Below, one piece after another: positions 41,714 through 51,025 of a stretch of 64,000 nt of DNA. Positions within the stretch are counted from its first letter, which is position 1. The number at the start of each line of letters is the position of its first letter. The notes beneath the pieces are model-generated. The model had not been told where the DNA came from, did no database searches, and was given only the letters and a program-made list of their open reading frames with translations. The position numbers and the translations under genes are program-made. Source of the stretch: Bacillus sp. THAF10 (GTDB lineage Bacteria; Bacillota; Bacilli; Bacillales; Bacillaceae_I); the NCBI RefSeq assembly GCF_009363695.1, contig NZ_CP045403.1:3358501-3422500 (forward strand). Reading direction: 5' to 3'.

Positions 41714-43267
41714 TTAGTTAGTCTGTGGCAAAAGAATTTCCACCACTGCTCCACTGTCTTGGGCATTTCTAATATGCAGTTCACCATGATGAATTGTTTC
41801 AACAATGCGTTTGCAAACCATCAGTCCCAGCCCATTTCCATGCTTCTTTGTTGTCAAAAAGGGCTGACCCATACGCATTAGAATCTCGTCAGGAAACCCT
41901 TTGCCGTTGTCAGCAAAACAAATAAGAAGCATATTATTAGCAAGCTTTTTCACACTAATGGTTAGTGTTCCATTTTTGTCCATTGCTTCTACACTATTTT
42001 TCACCAAATTAATAAAAACCTGCTTCAATTGATTGCCATCAATAAAAACTAACGGAACTTCCTCAAAATCATAGATAATATTCACATTTTTGACTATCGT
42101 AAAGCTTGAAAGTAAAATACCCATTTCACTGATTAAGTCACGAACATCGTAGATATCCTTTTTTTGAACAGTTGGTTTTGATAGCACAAGAAACTCATTG
42201 GTAATCTGATTGATTCTTTCAATCTCTTTTAGCATAATCTCAGAATAAAAATTATCCTCATTAGTTTGCTGAGATATTTGAATGAAGCCCTTTAATGTAG
42301 TTAGAGGATTTTTGATTTCATGCGCCACTCCTGCTGCCATTTGCCCGACAATTGCCAGCTTTTCGGCATTTTGGATATAGGATTCCGTTTTTGTATATTC
42401 CGTAATATCATGAAGTTGAATAAGGGTTCCTTCCTGAAAAGGAAAGAAATTTATCAAACAAGTTCTCGTTTCCTTTCCATGCTGGAAAAAAATCTTATAA
42501 TCATGAATATCATTCCCCTGTAAGTGAAGGTCGTGAACTTCCCTCAATAGGTTTAACTCCTTAATGGAGGATGGTTTCTTATTGTGATTCAAATCGAAAA
42601 TCCCATACGCTTTTGGATTTATCTTTATTACTTCACTATATTTGTTCACTATAATGTAACCAGAATTAGACTGCTCTAGTACCATGTGATTCATTTCATT
42701 AAGATAGCGATTCTTCTCTAAAAGGTCAAGCTCACGTTGGATGGAATCAACCACGGTTTCCAAGGATGCCATAATCAAAGGATTTGCTACTTGAAGAAAC
42801 GTCATGATCGAAATTGTCCCAACCACTCGATTTTGATGAATTAAAGGAACACTATAACAGGCCGTCTCAGCAAGGAAGGAATAGAAGTGCTCCTCTCCCA
42901 CAACTTGTACAGAAACCCCGAGCTCTAGTGCAGCTAAAACAGAATTGACACCAGCTTGCTCTTCAGAAAATTGCACTCCTTTTTTCAACCCAACCTGATT
43001 GACCACCGTGTCCTCCAGGCTAGGATCTCCTAAGTATTCAATAATATTGCATTTATCATCAGTCACTGCTACTAATAATGGAATTCCTTTGCTTTTTTCT
43101 AGGAACTTATTCATAAACAAACGAATAATATCAAGTGTGTCTTTATATTCTAACTGAATTTTTTCAAGCTCCTCATCAGTTAATCGCTCAAAGGTGGGTA
43201 TCACTTTTGGGTCTAAACCATTCACGTGGCAACGTTCGCGTACATTCGTTAAATATTCTTCTAGCAT
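41714..43267 (-). CDS. Sensor histidine kinase with GAF and PAS domains
   Basis: A 517-aa cytoplasmic kinase. An N-terminal GAF-like domain (about 45-190; LLVAVTDDKCNIIEYLGDPS) resembles the sensing part of acetoin-operon activators. A PAS domain (about 200-300) comes next. The HisKA domain has H316 in VAHEIKNPLTTLKG, and the ATPase domain has an N box NLVKNSVEAM, DNGKGF and GNGLGL. There is no membrane segment. The start at 43267 has AAAGGA 7 nt upstream. No response regulator is nearby. The class resembles the sporulation kinases that feed the Spo0 phosphorelay, but that is only a possibility. Confidence 0.88.
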   Translation of the reverse strand: MLEEYLTNVRERCHVNGLDPKVIPTFERLTDEELEKIQLEYKDTLDIIRLFMNKFLEKSKGIPLLVAVTDDKCNIIEYLGDPSLEDTVVNQVGLKKGVQFSEEQAGVNSVLAALELGVSVQVVGEEHFYSFLAETACYSVPLIHQNRVVGTISIMTFLQVANPLIMASLETVVDSIQRELDLLEKNRYLNEMNHMVLEQSNSGYIIVNKYSEVIKINPKAYGIFDLNHNKKPSSIKELNLLREVHDLHLQGNDIHDYKIFFQHGKETRTCLINFFPFQEGTLIQLHDITEYTKTESYIQNAEKLAIVGQMAAGVAHEIKNPLTTLKGFIQISQQTNEDNFYSEIMLKEIERINQITNEFLVLSKPTVQKKDIYDVRDLISEMGILLSSFTIVKNVNIIYDFEEVPLVFIDGNQLKQVFINLVKNSVEAMDKNGTLTISVKKLANNMLLICFADNGKGFPDEILMRMGQPFLTTKKHGNGLGLMVCKRIVETIHHGELHIRNAQDSGAVVEILLPQTN

Positions 43268-43380
43268 CCTATCATCCTTTGAAACGCAAATTTTCACATA
43301 CATTATAGTATACACTAGTGCGGAGGGCTACTTCCAAATAAATCAAAATAAGTATTAGACTAGGTTTTTATAACATACAA

Positions 43381-43406
43381 AAGACCACACTAAAAAGTGC
43401 GGTCTT
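43381..43406 (-). terminator. Terminator of ssrA
   Basis: AAGACCRCAC and GTGYGGTCTT arms form a 10-bp stem just beyond the tmRNA 3' end, followed on the minus strand by TTGTATGTT. Confidence 0.8.
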
Positions 43407-43418
43407 CAAAATAATTTA

Positions 43419-43780
43419 TGGAGACGGAGGGAGTCGAACCCTCGTCCAGAAACATCGCCACTTAAGCATCTACGAGTGTAGTCGATATATTAGTGTTTCG
43501 CTGTCAGATCCGCCTATCGACTGGCATCCCTGCAGCTAGCCTGATTGTGCTCTTCCTTTGACCTCAGACGGCGATCTCCGGCGTAGCCCACTAAGAGTGA
43601 GTCCCTGATCCTACCACATGGGCGATGGAGGGAGGAACCGCATTAGACTGTTATTAAGCAGCTAAAGCGAAGTTGTTGTTTTCTTTGCCAGTTATATTGG
43701 CGTTGACGTTTGTAACGAGGACGATCCCCCCGACTCGCAACCTAAGCTCGAACTATCCCTGTCGAATCCGTAACGTCCCC
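43419..43780 (-). ncRNA. ssrA: tmRNA
   Basis: Transfer-messenger RNA of about 362 nt. The 5' end GGGGACG pairs with CGTCTCC near the 3' end as the acceptor stem, and the T-arm sequence GTTCGACTCCC is present. The tag reading frame is at 43689-43654 and encodes GKENNNFALAA followed by two stop codons, with GGC as resume codon. The terminal CCA seems not to be encoded after the discriminator A. It lies directly downstream of smpB, whose product is its partner in rescuing stalled ribosomes. Confidence 0.97.
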
Positions 43781-43955
43781 TCGATGAACTTGGTCAAACG
43801 ATAAGCTTCCTCAGCTTCTCCTTTGTCCTAGTTAAAGAGTATTAGTGAATGTTACATCACTAACACGTCAAGGGTGTTTAACGGGAGAGATAATCGTGCC
43901 AAAAAGTTGGCTATTCCATTATCAACATGCCGCTCTGTTTATCAGCGACAAGTAT

Positions 43956-43983
43956 ATTATAGCACATTCAGCGAACTTTTCAA
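43956..43983 (-). promoter_or_regulatory. Probable sigma-A promoter upstream of ssrA
   Basis: On the minus strand TTGAAA, a 16-bp spacer and TATAAT. It lies about 175 bp before the mature tmRNA 5' end, so a 5' leader would have to be removed. Confidence 0.5.
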
Positions 43984-44010
43984 TTGTAAGTTACTGTAAA
44001 ATAGTCTATA

Positions 44011-44478
44011 TTAACCCTTTTGGCGTTCACGGAATGCTCGTTCAATGTCTCGTTTTGCTTCTTTCTTCTTCAAGTCTTCACGCTTATCGTATTTCTTTTT
44101 CCCTTTTCCAAGGCCCAACAATAATTTAGCATAGCCGTTTTTCAAATAAATTTTTAACGGCACTAATGCATAGCCTTCTTCCTTTGTAAGACCTACTAGC
44201 TGACTTATTTGCTTTTTATGCAGCAAAAGCTTTCTCGTTCGGAGAGGATCATGGTTATAACGGTTTCCTTGCTCATATGGACTGATGTGGAGGTTGTGTA
44301 AAAATACTTCCCCATTCTGCACGCGGGCAAAGGAGTCCTTCAAGTTTACACGGCCGGCACGCAAGGACTTGATTTCTGTCCCTTGCAAGACCATTCCAGT
44401 TTCGTAGGTCTGCTCAATAAAATAATCATGATTTGCTTTTTTGTTTGTGCTAATTACCTTACCTTCGCCTTTAGGCAT
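44011..44478 (-). CDS. smpB: SsrA-binding protein
   Basis: A 155-aa SmpB that carries tmRNA to stalled ribosomes. It has the conserved opening [20 protein letters not shown], the central [18 protein letters not shown] and [15 protein letters not shown], and the basic C-terminal tail [18 protein letters not shown]. Complete length. It lies between rnr (upstream) and ssrA (downstream), the usual Bacillus order. Confidence 0.97.
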   Translation of the reverse strand: MPKGEGKVISTNKKANHDYFIEQTYETGMVLQGTEIKSLRAGRVNLKDSFARVQNGEVFLHNLHISPYEQGNRYNHDPLRTRKLLLHKKQISQLVGLTKEEGYALVPLKIYLKNGYAKLLLGLGKGKKKYDKREDLKKKEAKRDIERAFRERQKG

Positions 44479-44710
44479 CTGTAGTTTCCCCCTTTCTTTC
44501 TATCTAACGGTAGTGAATATTTTACCAAATGGTTAGGATTCGTACAAGAAGACTCTTCTCCATAGGATTGTTTCAAAGGTCGGCCTGTGATCTATCCAAG
44601 AAAGAAGAATTTCTATATCTTCAGATGTCATTCACGAAAAGAGCATCACCGCAACGTTAATTACGGAATGTATCTATGTACATTAAAAACACGAAATTGG
44701 AAAATGGTCT

Positions 44711-44742
44711 ATAAAAAGAAGAGCCTCAAGCTGTGGAGGCTC
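44711..44742 (-). terminator. Terminator of rnr
   Basis: GAGCCTC (44721-44727) and GAGGCTC (44736-44742) form the stem, followed on the minus strand by TTCTTTTTAT. Nothing else is recognised in the rest of the 273-bp gap to smpB. Confidence 0.85.
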
Positions 44743-44751
44743 CGAAGATGA

Positions 44752-47109
44752 TCATTTTTTCTTTTTACGCTTTTGCTTTGGTGCGTTTTCAAAGAATTTT
44801 TTCTTCTTTTTCTTTTTGTTCGGGTTTTGGGTAGTCCAGCCTACCTCAAAGGTGTAATCATCAATGTCACTTTCCGACTTGCGCTTTTGACTGCGACCCT
44901 TTGCTGGCCTTTTTCGGTCGCTTTGAATGACACGAGGAGCTGTTTGTTTTTCAGGGCGACGAGTCCCTTTCATCCCTACCACTTCAAAGTCAATGGAACG
45001 CTCATCCTTATTCACGTTGATGACGCGAACCGTAATCTCATCCCCAATACGATAGACCTTCCCTGTGCGTTCGCCAATCATCGCATAATGACGCTCATCA
45101 TAACGATAATAGTCATCTGTTAGATAGCTGACATGTACAAGTCCTTCAATCGTGTTTGGAAGCTCCACGAACATACCAAAGTTCGTGACAGAGCTGATGA
45201 TGCCATCGTACTCTTCGCCAATTTTATCAAGCATGTACTCAGACTTTTTCAATTCATCCGTTTCACGCTCGGCATCCACGGCACGGCGCTCCATGTTCGA
45301 GGAATGCTCTGCGATTTCTGGCAGCTTATCACTCCACTTTTCCTGTGTCTTCGCATCAATCTTCTTTTCTAAAAGATACGTGCGAATCAGCCTGTGGACA
45401 ATTAAATCCGGATAACGACGGATTGGCGAGGTGAAATGTGTATAAAATTCAGTGGACAAACCAAAGTGTCCAATGCTTTCTTCATCATATTTCGCTTGCT
45501 TCATAGAACGAAGCATGACGGTGGATACCACCATTTCTTCTGGTTTTCCTTGAACCGCTTCAATTACTTCCTGTAAGGCACGAGGATGAATCTCATTTCC
45601 TTTCCCCTTTACCACATAACCGAAGTTTGTGATAAATTCGAAGAAGCGCTGTAGCTTTTCTTCCTTTGGATCCTCATGAATACGATAAATGAACGGCACA
45701 TTCATCCAGTGGAAATGCTCCGCTACAGTTTCGTTTGCAACAAGCATAAATTCTTCAATCAGACGCTCTGCCACAGAACGCTCACGTAGCACAACATCCT
45801 TTGGTGTCCCCTCTTCATCCACAATCACTTTGGATTCCTTAAAATCAAAATCAATTGCACCACGCTGCATTCTTTTTTTACGAAGAACAGCAGCAAGCTC
45901 CTCCATCAATTGGAACATCGGAACTAACGACTCATAACGAGAGATAACCTCTTCGTCCTTATCCACCAAGATCTTATTCACATCAGAATACGTCATTCGC
46001 TCTGTTGTTTTAATCACACTGTGGAAAATTTCATGCTTCACCACTTCACCAGATGAGTTAAGCTCCATTTCGCATGACATCGTTAAACGATTTACTTTCG
46101 GATTCAACGAACAGATTCCATTAGAAAGGCGATGTGGAATCATCGGAATTACTCGGTCTACAAGATAACAACTTGTCCCCCGCTCCATCGCTTCCTTATC
46201 AATAGGCGATCCTTCTGTCACGTAATGAGTTACATCGGCAATGTGAACACCTAGCTTGTAATTGCCGTTGTCGAGCTTCGTAACCGTAACAGCATCATCA
46301 AGGTCCTTCGCGTCTGCGCCATCAATTGTCACAATCACCTGATCACGAAGATCACGGCGGTCACCAAGGTCACTCTCATCTATTTCATCAGGCACACTAT
46401 TCGCTTGGTCTAGCACCTCTTTTGGAAACTCCTGAGGCAAGCCATGCTTATGGATAACGGAAAGAATATCGACACCTGGATCATTTTTATGACCAAGAAT
46501 TTGAATAACTTCTCCCTCAGCACTCAACCGTCCTTCTGGATACGTAACAAGCTTAACAACCACCTTATGACCTTCTACCGCTCCGTTTGTTGCACTTTTT
46601 GGAATAAAAATGTCATTGGCAATTTTTTTGTCATCGGCAATTACAAATCCAAAGTTCTTACTTTCGGTATATGTACCCACAATTTGTTTGACGGCCCGCT
46701 CAATAATACGAATGACGGTTCCTTCTTGACGAGAATCTCCCGTTGCCTTTCTACTAACACGGACGAGCACAATGTCTCCATGCATGGCATTGTGAAGTTC
46801 ATTTGGTGGAATAAAGATATCATCCATATCGGCCTCTTCTGGCATCACAAACGCAAAGCCCTTGGAGTGTCCGATTACCTTACCTTTAATCAGATTCATT
46901 CGCTCCGGTACACCATAGCGGTTGCTACGTGTGCGCACGACAAGTCCATTGTCTTCCATATGGACGAGTGCTTTGACAAAATCCTTAAATTCCTCTGAGT
47001 CCTTGATTCCAAAAGCTTTTTCTAGCTCTTGTGTAGTGAGTGGCTTGTAAGCTTCTTCCTTCATATAAGCGAGCAGCCTGTCAACATGCTGCTGAATTTG
47101 TTCATCCAT
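44752..47109 (-). CDS. rnr: Ribonuclease R
   Basis: A 785-aa 3'-5' exoribonuclease. N-terminal winged helix and cold-shock domains (to about 240) come first. The RNB catalytic domain carries [15 protein letters not shown], with the metal-binding aspartates near residues 270-280, and [16 protein letters not shown]. An S1 domain ([20 protein letters not shown]) follows, then a very lysine-rich tail. It degrades structured RNA and mRNAs released by tmRNA. Operon neighbour of est (42 bp upstream) and smpB. Confidence 0.97.
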   Translation of the reverse strand: MDEQIQQHVDRLLAYMKEEAYKPLTTQELEKAFGIKDSEEFKDFVKALVHMEDNGLVVRTRSNRYGVPERMNLIKGKVIGHSKGFAFVMPEEADMDDIFIPPNELHNAMHGDIVLVRVSRKATGDSRQEGTVIRIIERAVKQIVGTYTESKNFGFVIADDKKIANDIFIPKSATNGAVEGHKVVVKLVTYPEGRLSAEGEVIQILGHKNDPGVDILSVIHKHGLPQEFPKEVLDQANSVPDEIDESDLGDRRDLRDQVIVTIDGADAKDLDDAVTVTKLDNGNYKLGVHIADVTHYVTEGSPIDKEAMERGTSCYLVDRVIPMIPHRLSNGICSLNPKVNRLTMSCEMELNSSGEVVKHEIFHSVIKTTERMTYSDVNKILVDKDEEVISRYESLVPMFQLMEELAAVLRKKRMQRGAIDFDFKESKVIVDEEGTPKDVVLRERSVAERLIEEFMLVANETVAEHFHWMNVPFIYRIHEDPKEEKLQRFFEFITNFGYVVKGKGNEIHPRALQEVIEAVQGKPEEMVVSTVMLRSMKQAKYDEESIGHFGLSTEFYTHFTSPIRRYPDLIVHRLIRTYLLEKKIDAKTQEKWSDKLPEIAEHSSNMERRAVDAERETDELKKSEYMLDKIGEEYDGIISSVTNFGMFVELPNTIEGLVHVSYLTDDYYRYDERHYAMIGERTGKVYRIGDEITVRVINVNKDERSIDFEVVGMKGTRRPEKQTAPRVIQSDRKRPAKGRSQKRKSESDIDDYTFEVGWTTQNPNKKKKKKKFFENAPKQKRKKKK

Positions 47110-47151
47110 TAGGATATCCCTCCCCTTTTGATGGGTTTCTTTCTACTAGTA

Positions 47152-47892
47152 TTACCAATCTAATGACTCTAAAAACTGAAAAACATCCTCGTGGAGTTGT
47201 TCGCGTTCTTTATCAAGGGTAATAACATGTCCTGACTCTTCATACCACTTGATTTCCTTGGTTGGTGATTCCACTTCATTGTAGATGATGTTCGCGCTAT
47301 CTGTATTTATCATATTGTCGTGACGGGCTTGGACAACAAAGGTCGGCGAATAGATCATGTCTACATTATTCCGCACCTCTGCGATTAACTCCTGCAGGGC
47401 CTTCAAAGTATTCATCGGCGTTTTCTCGAATTCCTTCATCTCTTGTTCAATCTGCTCGGCACTTTTTCCTTCGCGACGTTTAAATTCACGAGCATACTCA
47501 AGCACCCCTTTGTACATTATCTCCTCGCTCTTAATGTACATCGGAGCACACATAGGCACAATACCCTTCACCGGCATCGTATAACCTAACTTTAAGGAGA
47601 AAACTCCACCAAGCGATAATCCCACAACCGCGATGCTTTCATGTCCCATGTCCTTTAAGTATTGATATGCCTCCATTACATCCTTCCACCAATCCTCAGG
47701 ACCAGTATGTACTAATTCCTCTGGCGGTACCCCATGTCCCTTATATTGTGGAGCATGACAAGTATAACCTCTTTTCTCAAGGTAACGTCCCATCATCCGC
47801 ACATCCGCAGAATTTCCGGTAAATCCATGTAACATCAATACCGCACGGTCTCCACCCTCAAAGGTAAATGGTTTTGGCAATTTCACTTTCAT
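47152..47892 (-). CDS. est: Carboxylesterase (alpha/beta hydrolase, YvaK/Est30 type)
   Basis: A 246-aa monomeric carboxylesterase. The oxyanion segment is [14 protein letters not shown], the nucleophile elbow [11 protein letters not shown], the acid lies in [14 protein letters not shown] and the catalytic His in [12 protein letters not shown]. This is the Geobacillus Est30/B. subtilis YvaK type. In B. subtilis the order is secG-yvaK-rnr-smpB. Here about 6 kb of biofilm genes separate est from secG. Confidence 0.93.
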   Translation of the reverse strand: MKVKLPKPFTFEGGDRAVLMLHGFTGNSADVRMMGRYLEKRGYTCHAPQYKGHGVPPEELVHTGPEDWWKDVMEAYQYLKDMGHESIAVVGLSLGGVFSLKLGYTMPVKGIVPMCAPMYIKSEEIMYKGVLEYAREFKRREGKSAEQIEQEMKEFEKTPMNTLKALQELIAEVRNNVDMIYSPTFVVQARHDNMINTDSANIIYNEVESPTKEIKWYEESGHVITLDKEREQLHEDVFQFLESLDW

Positions 47893-48345
47893 CCTAATCG
47901 AACTCCCTTTCGTTCAATGTCTATAATATATGCAACTTTATATTTTATATCAGATAGGAAAACTTCAAAGGATTATTTTATCACAGTAGCAAGAGAATAG
48001 CTTTTCGAAATACTTGTAAACCTCCTTCGTAGCAGTGTTTACTTTTAAGGGGGTAGGTTTTTATAATGAACGATTAGTAGGAAGGAATCGACAAAAATAG
48101 TTTTTATTCAAAAAATAAACCAACTTCTTTTTTGCCCCATAATGCTATTCAAATTCCGATAAAAAAATCGTAAAACCTATTTATCATACAGGATTATTCT
48201 TAAAAGAATTATTTTTAAATAATTTTACCATTTCGACATTAATCAGCAACATTCCATAAATAGTTAATTTATAATAAATCCAGGGAATAAAAAGGACAAT
48301 AGTTGCAATACCAAAGTTATAGGAAGAACAAAGCATAAAAACAGC
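47893..48345. other. Intergenic region without recognised gene
   Basis: AT-rich DNA between est and the riboswitch. A spaced inverted pair GTAAAC/GTTTAC lies near 48017-48042. A minus-strand 64-codon frame (48184-48378) with a TTG start overlaps the riboswitch and was not accepted. Confidence 0.5.
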
Positions 48346-48452
48346 CAAAGGCAAACTTACTGAAAAGTGAGGACGCAAAGTCTACAGATCTAAGGTTGCG
48401 TAAAAGTGATAGTAAAACCTTTTACCAATTAAGATGGCTGGGCTGCCTGAAA
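48346..48452 (+). promoter_or_regulatory. Class I cyclic-di-GMP riboswitch upstream of sinI
   Basis: The GEMM-I pattern is complete. It begins AAAGGCAAAC, then a hairpin CTTAC/GTGAG with a GAAA-type loop, then the hallmark GGACGCAAAGTC. CTAAGG and a second hairpin GTAAAAG/CTTTTAC follow, and it ends ATGGCTGGGCTGCCTGA. GGCA (48350-48353) pairs with TGCC (48444-48447) to close P1. Directly after it AAATAC-CGAA-GTATTT (48450-48465) forms a hairpin abutting the AGGAGGG ribosome site of sinI, which suggests control of translation. The class is recognised by eye. Confidence 0.88.
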
Positions 48453-48479
48453 TACCGAAGTATTTTAGGAGGGAAAAGG

Positions 48480-48629
48480 ATGGCGGAAAACATGACGATT
48501 GAAATGACAGAAAATTTAGATAAAGAATGGGTAGATCTAATTGCGAATGCATTAGAAATGGGTATTACTTCTGATGAAATTAGAGAATTCTTACATACTT
48601 ATCGCAATCATTCTGCAGATAAGCTCTAA
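48480..48629 (+). CDS. sinI: SinI-like antirepressor
   Basis: A 49-aa protein starting MAENMTIEMTENLDKEWVDL. The core LDKEWVDLIANALEMGITSDEIREFL is the SinI helix-turn-helix hook that pairs with SinR and frees its targets. AGGAGGG lies 6 nt before the ATG; an upstream in-frame start would sit inside the riboswitch. It is followed after 91 bp by sinR in the B. subtilis order. It is probably made in response to cyclic di-GMP through the upstream riboswitch. Confidence 0.92.
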   Translation: MAENMTIEMTENLDKEWVDLIANALEMGITSDEIREFLHTYRNHSADKL

Positions 48630-48665
48630 TTTTTGCGAATTTTCACATGTTTTTGTTCTAAATAT

Positions 48666-48694
48666 CTAACAAACCCTTCGTTATATGCTATAAT
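48666..48694 (+). promoter_or_regulatory. Probable sigma-A promoter of sinR
   Basis: CTAACA, a 17-bp spacer and TATAAT (48689-48694) lie 26 bp before the sinR ATG. SinR can thus be made independently of the riboswitch-controlled sinI transcript. Confidence 0.65.
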
Positions 48695-48720
48695 ATGAGC
48701 ATGATAGGAAGGTGAATACC

Positions 48721-49056
48721 ATGATTGGTGAACGAATAAAAAAATATAGAGAACAAAGAAAGCTGTCCATGTCCGAACTAGCCGAACGCGCTGGTGTAGC
48801 TAAATCATACCTTAGTTCCATCGAACGGAACTTACAATCTAATCCTTCCGTTCAATTTCTAGAAAAAATCTCTTCTGTGCTTGGTGTATCTGTCAACACC
48901 CTTTTACATGACGAAAATGATGCACAAGCTAAAGAAAACCTCGACCGAGAATGGGCCTCCCTTGTAAAAGAAGCCATGGACTCCGGCGTTACGAAGGATC
49001 AATTTAAAGAGTTCTTAGAATTTAATAGATGGAAAATGAATCAAGAAAACAAATAA
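48721..49056 (+). CDS. sinR: Biofilm master repressor SinR
   Basis: A 111-aa protein, the same length as B. subtilis SinR. The helix-turn-helix domain reads MSELAERAGVAKSYLSSIER and NLQSNPSVQFLEKISSVLGV. The C-terminal SinI-binding hook is LDREWASLVKEAMDSGVTKD. The ATG at 48721 has AGGAAGG 6 nt upstream; a GTG three codons earlier is less likely. It represses matrix operons and is titrated by SinI. A bidirectional terminator follows. Confidence 0.95.
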   Translation: MIGERIKKYREQRKLSMSELAERAGVAKSYLSSIERNLQSNPSVQFLEKISSVLGVSVNTLLHDENDAQAKENLDREWASLVKEAMDSGVTKDQFKEFLEFNRWKMNQENK

Positions 49057-49086
49057 TCGCTGATCTCAATCAGCGATTATTTTTAT
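49052..49086. terminator. Bidirectional terminator between sinR and a convergent gene
   Basis: AATAATCGCTGAT and ATCAGCGATTATT form a 13-bp stem with a CTCA loop and T-rich tails on both strands. Confidence 0.92.
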
Positions 49087-49286
49087 ATTTGTTGATTAAT
49101 GATAGACGACTTAATAACAATTTTTAACTGTCTCGATACCGGGAACCTCTTTTTCACATCAATCACTTCCACTAAACCAGCATATTGCCCTGTTAAATCT
49201 GTTGAACATACCGGACAGTTCCACTCAAACGTCGAGCAGCTGCTAAAAGATTTTTGACAACATGTTGGACAAACTTTGGTAAACAT
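49083..49286 (-). CDS. Small zinc-ribbon protein, function unknown
   Basis: A 67-aa protein starting MFTKVCPTCCQKSFSSCSTF, with a second knuckle CPVC, giving a plausible four-Cys zinc site. Its C-terminal half (VEVIDVKKRFPVSRQLKIVI) is beta-like. GGAGG lies upstream of the ATG. I do not recognise a named family. It is convergent with sinR and shares the terminator. Confidence 0.6.
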   Translation of the reverse strand: MFTKVCPTCCQKSFSSCSTFEWNCPVCSTDLTGQYAGLVEVIDVKKRFPVSRQLKIVIKSSIINQQI

Positions 49287-49464
49287 GGGGGGCCTCCTTT
49301 GATTTGTGTTGATTTTTTGCTATCTTTTTATGATTTTTCGGATAGCTTTTTCTAACGTTTCTTTCTTCTGTATTTGTTAAAACCACAAAATGTTTCACTT
49401 CAAATAATTGAATTTATTCATGTTAACTGCTTTCGTTTTTCTGTATCATTCACTAAACAAGTAA

Positions 49465-49493
49465 AGACCTCGACTCTACATTCATCAAGGTCT
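49465..49493 (-). terminator. Terminator of the tapA-tasA operon
   Basis: On the minus strand AGACCTTGA pairs with TCGAGGTCT (9 bp, one G-U pair), followed by TTTACTTG. It begins at the stop codon of the LPNTA protein gene. Confidence 0.75.
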
Positions 49494-50115
49494 AATTGTC
49501 TACCACTTTTCTTCTCCTAAATATAAATATAGTTATCAATCCGAAAATAACTAAAATAGTTCCAAGAAGAATATTGTTATAAAGGTTACTTGCTGTGTTA
49601 GGTAACTGTACTCCATTACCGTTTTCATTGACCTCAGTCAACCCTATAGCAGTAAAACTAAATTCAACTGTTGCAGATTTGTGTTTCACTTCATTTCCAG
49701 CTTCTCTAGGCAATTCCACTGAAAAAAATAACTCTTTATCTTTATGACTCAGCAAACTCCCCAAAGATAATTGTTGCAAATCATGGATTTTGCCCTTATA
49801 CAAAGTAGAAGTCTGGTCTGTTATCGTCATTAATAGGCTATCAAACAGCTCTTGATCACCTTTCTCTAAAATTGCACTGGCGATGTAATTGAAATCGACA
49901 TTCCCATTGTTCATAATTCTCAGAGGTTTTGTGGTTCTATCTCCAGGTGCCATATTAGAAAAAGTAATAAAGCTATTAGATGGTGAGGTAGATATACGAA
50001 TTATTTCTGAAGTTGGAGTAGCTTCTGTTTGATAAACAGGTAAATACACTGCGGAAAGGGCTCCAAGACACAAAATTGTCATTAAATATAACTTTATAAA
50101 TTTCATTAAAAGCAC
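49492..50115 (-). CDS. TasA-fold surface protein with LPNTA sortase signal
   Basis: A 207-aa exported protein. The signal peptide is KFIKLYLMTILCLGALSAVY. A domain with TasA/CalY-like features follows: FITFSNMAPGDRTTKPLRIM, NNGNVDFNYIASAIL and KHKSATVEFSFTAIG. The C-terminus is a full sorting signal: LPNTA at 171-175, a hydrophobic helix (ILLGTILVIFGLITIFIF) and RRRK. LPNTA is a known substrate motif of some Bacillus sortases. Last gene of the tapA-sipW-calY-tasA operon, 67 bp after tasA across a strong hairpin. It could anchor fibres covalently to the wall. No sortase gene is in the window. Confidence 0.82.
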   Translation of the reverse strand: MLLMKFIKLYLMTILCLGALSAVYLPVYQTEATPTSEIIRISTSPSNSFITFSNMAPGDRTTKPLRIMNNGNVDFNYIASAILEKGDQELFDSLLMTITDQTSTLYKGKIHDLQQLSLGSLLSHKDKELFFSVELPREAGNEVKHKSATVEFSFTAIGLTEVNENGNGVQLPNTASNLYNNILLGTILVIFGLITIFIFRRRKVVDN

Positions 50116-50144
50116 CTCCCAATTTTAGAATTGAGGTGTAATTT

Positions 50145-50175
50145 AAGAATAGACCGCGTTGGGCGGTCTATTCTT
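50145..50175 (-). other. Intercistronic hairpin between tasA and the LPNTA gene
   Basis: AAGAATAGACCGC and GCGGTCTATTCTT form a perfect 13-bp stem with a 5-nt loop. On the minus strand no T run follows, so it may stabilise the upstream tasA message or partly terminate. Confidence 0.75.
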
Positions 50176-50182
50176 ATGAATA

Positions 50183-50971
50183 TTAATTGTTACGAGCTTG
50201 TTCGAAGTGAGATTTAAATTCAAATTCAAGGGTTTTATTCTTAATAAAATTATTATTCTCATGATTTGTTAATGTTACTGTATAGCCTAAGTGTGCTGTT
50301 TCACCTGATTTTAAAACTAGGTGAGGAAAAACAGGCTCACCATCCAATAACCCCTTTAATGATCCTACATACACATCTGTCACTCTAATGCTATTACCAG
50401 AACCGTCTACATCAAATTTCCAATTAAGTATTTCTTTTCTAATATTTTCAGCTGCTTCAGCTTGCCCCATTCTAGCAAGCCATTTCGTCCATTTATTGCT
50501 CATTAAAGTTTTAAATAGAGAGTCAAATTGTCTATTAGCTGCTTCAAATTTAGAGTCATCGAAAACAACACCATTAGGATTTTCATAAACAGCAATTGTC
50601 ACTAACGCTTGATCTGCAAAATTTGTTACATCATTGGAATTTAATCCATCCTTTGCTTTCGCTGATACACTAACCAGCTTCCCATCTAATGTACCAGTGT
50701 TTTTAATAAACATTGCTCTAGTATGTGAATCAAGTGGCGCCCAAAGCCCAGTACCCATTTCCCCTTTAGGACCATTATCCTTATAGAACATTGGTCCTTC
50801 AATTGGAATATCATGACGGTGTTCAGAAAGAGTTAATGTTCCTGCCTCAAAACTATTCCCACTGTTTTCTTCTGTATCTGTAAATAAAGCATACGACGCT
50901 CCACCAACTAACAAACCGACAGACAACATACCAGTAGCGGCTATAGTAGCCATTTTTTTCTTTGTAAGCAT
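50183..50971 (-). CDS. tasA: Biofilm matrix fibre protein TasA
   Basis: A 262-aa protein, about the length of B. subtilis TasA. It has a SipW-type signal peptide ending GGASYALFTDTEENSGNSF. The mature part carries GTGLWAPLDSHTRAMFIKNT and SGETAHLGYTVTLTNHENN, typical of the TasA/CalY jelly-roll fold. It forms extracellular fibres after processing by SipW. It follows a smaller paralogue (51026-51535) in the operon. Expression should be repressed by SinR through sites upstream of tapA. Confidence 0.9.
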   Translation of the reverse strand: MLTKKKMATIAATGMLSVGLLVGGASYALFTDTEENSGNSFEAGTLTLSEHRHDIPIEGPMFYKDNGPKGEMGTGLWAPLDSHTRAMFIKNTGTLDGKLVSVSAKAKDGLNSNDVTNFADQALVTIAVYENPNGVVFDDSKFEAANRQFDSLFKTLMSNKWTKWLARMGQAEAAENIRKEILNWKFDVDGSGNSIRVTDVYVGSLKGLLDGEPVFPHLVLKSGETAHLGYTVTLTNHENNNFIKNKTLEFEFKSHFEQARNN

Positions 50972-51025
50972 CTATTTAAACCTCCGATAATATGATTTTA
51001 TTTATTGCAAGATATTTACTTAGGA

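Noticed and set aside
43300-43315. Longer start for the histidine kinase (MYTIMYVKICV...)
   Set aside because: The ATG at 43267 has a well-placed AAAGGA site, and the extra residues match no domain.
43419-43480. tRNA-like sequence
   Set aside because: It is the tRNA-like 3' domain of tmRNA, not a separate tRNA gene.
48184-48378. 64-codon minus-strand frame with hydrophobic segments
   Set aside because: The TTG start lies antisense to the riboswitch core and no ribosome site is seen. The sequence looks somewhat protein-like, so it was a close call.
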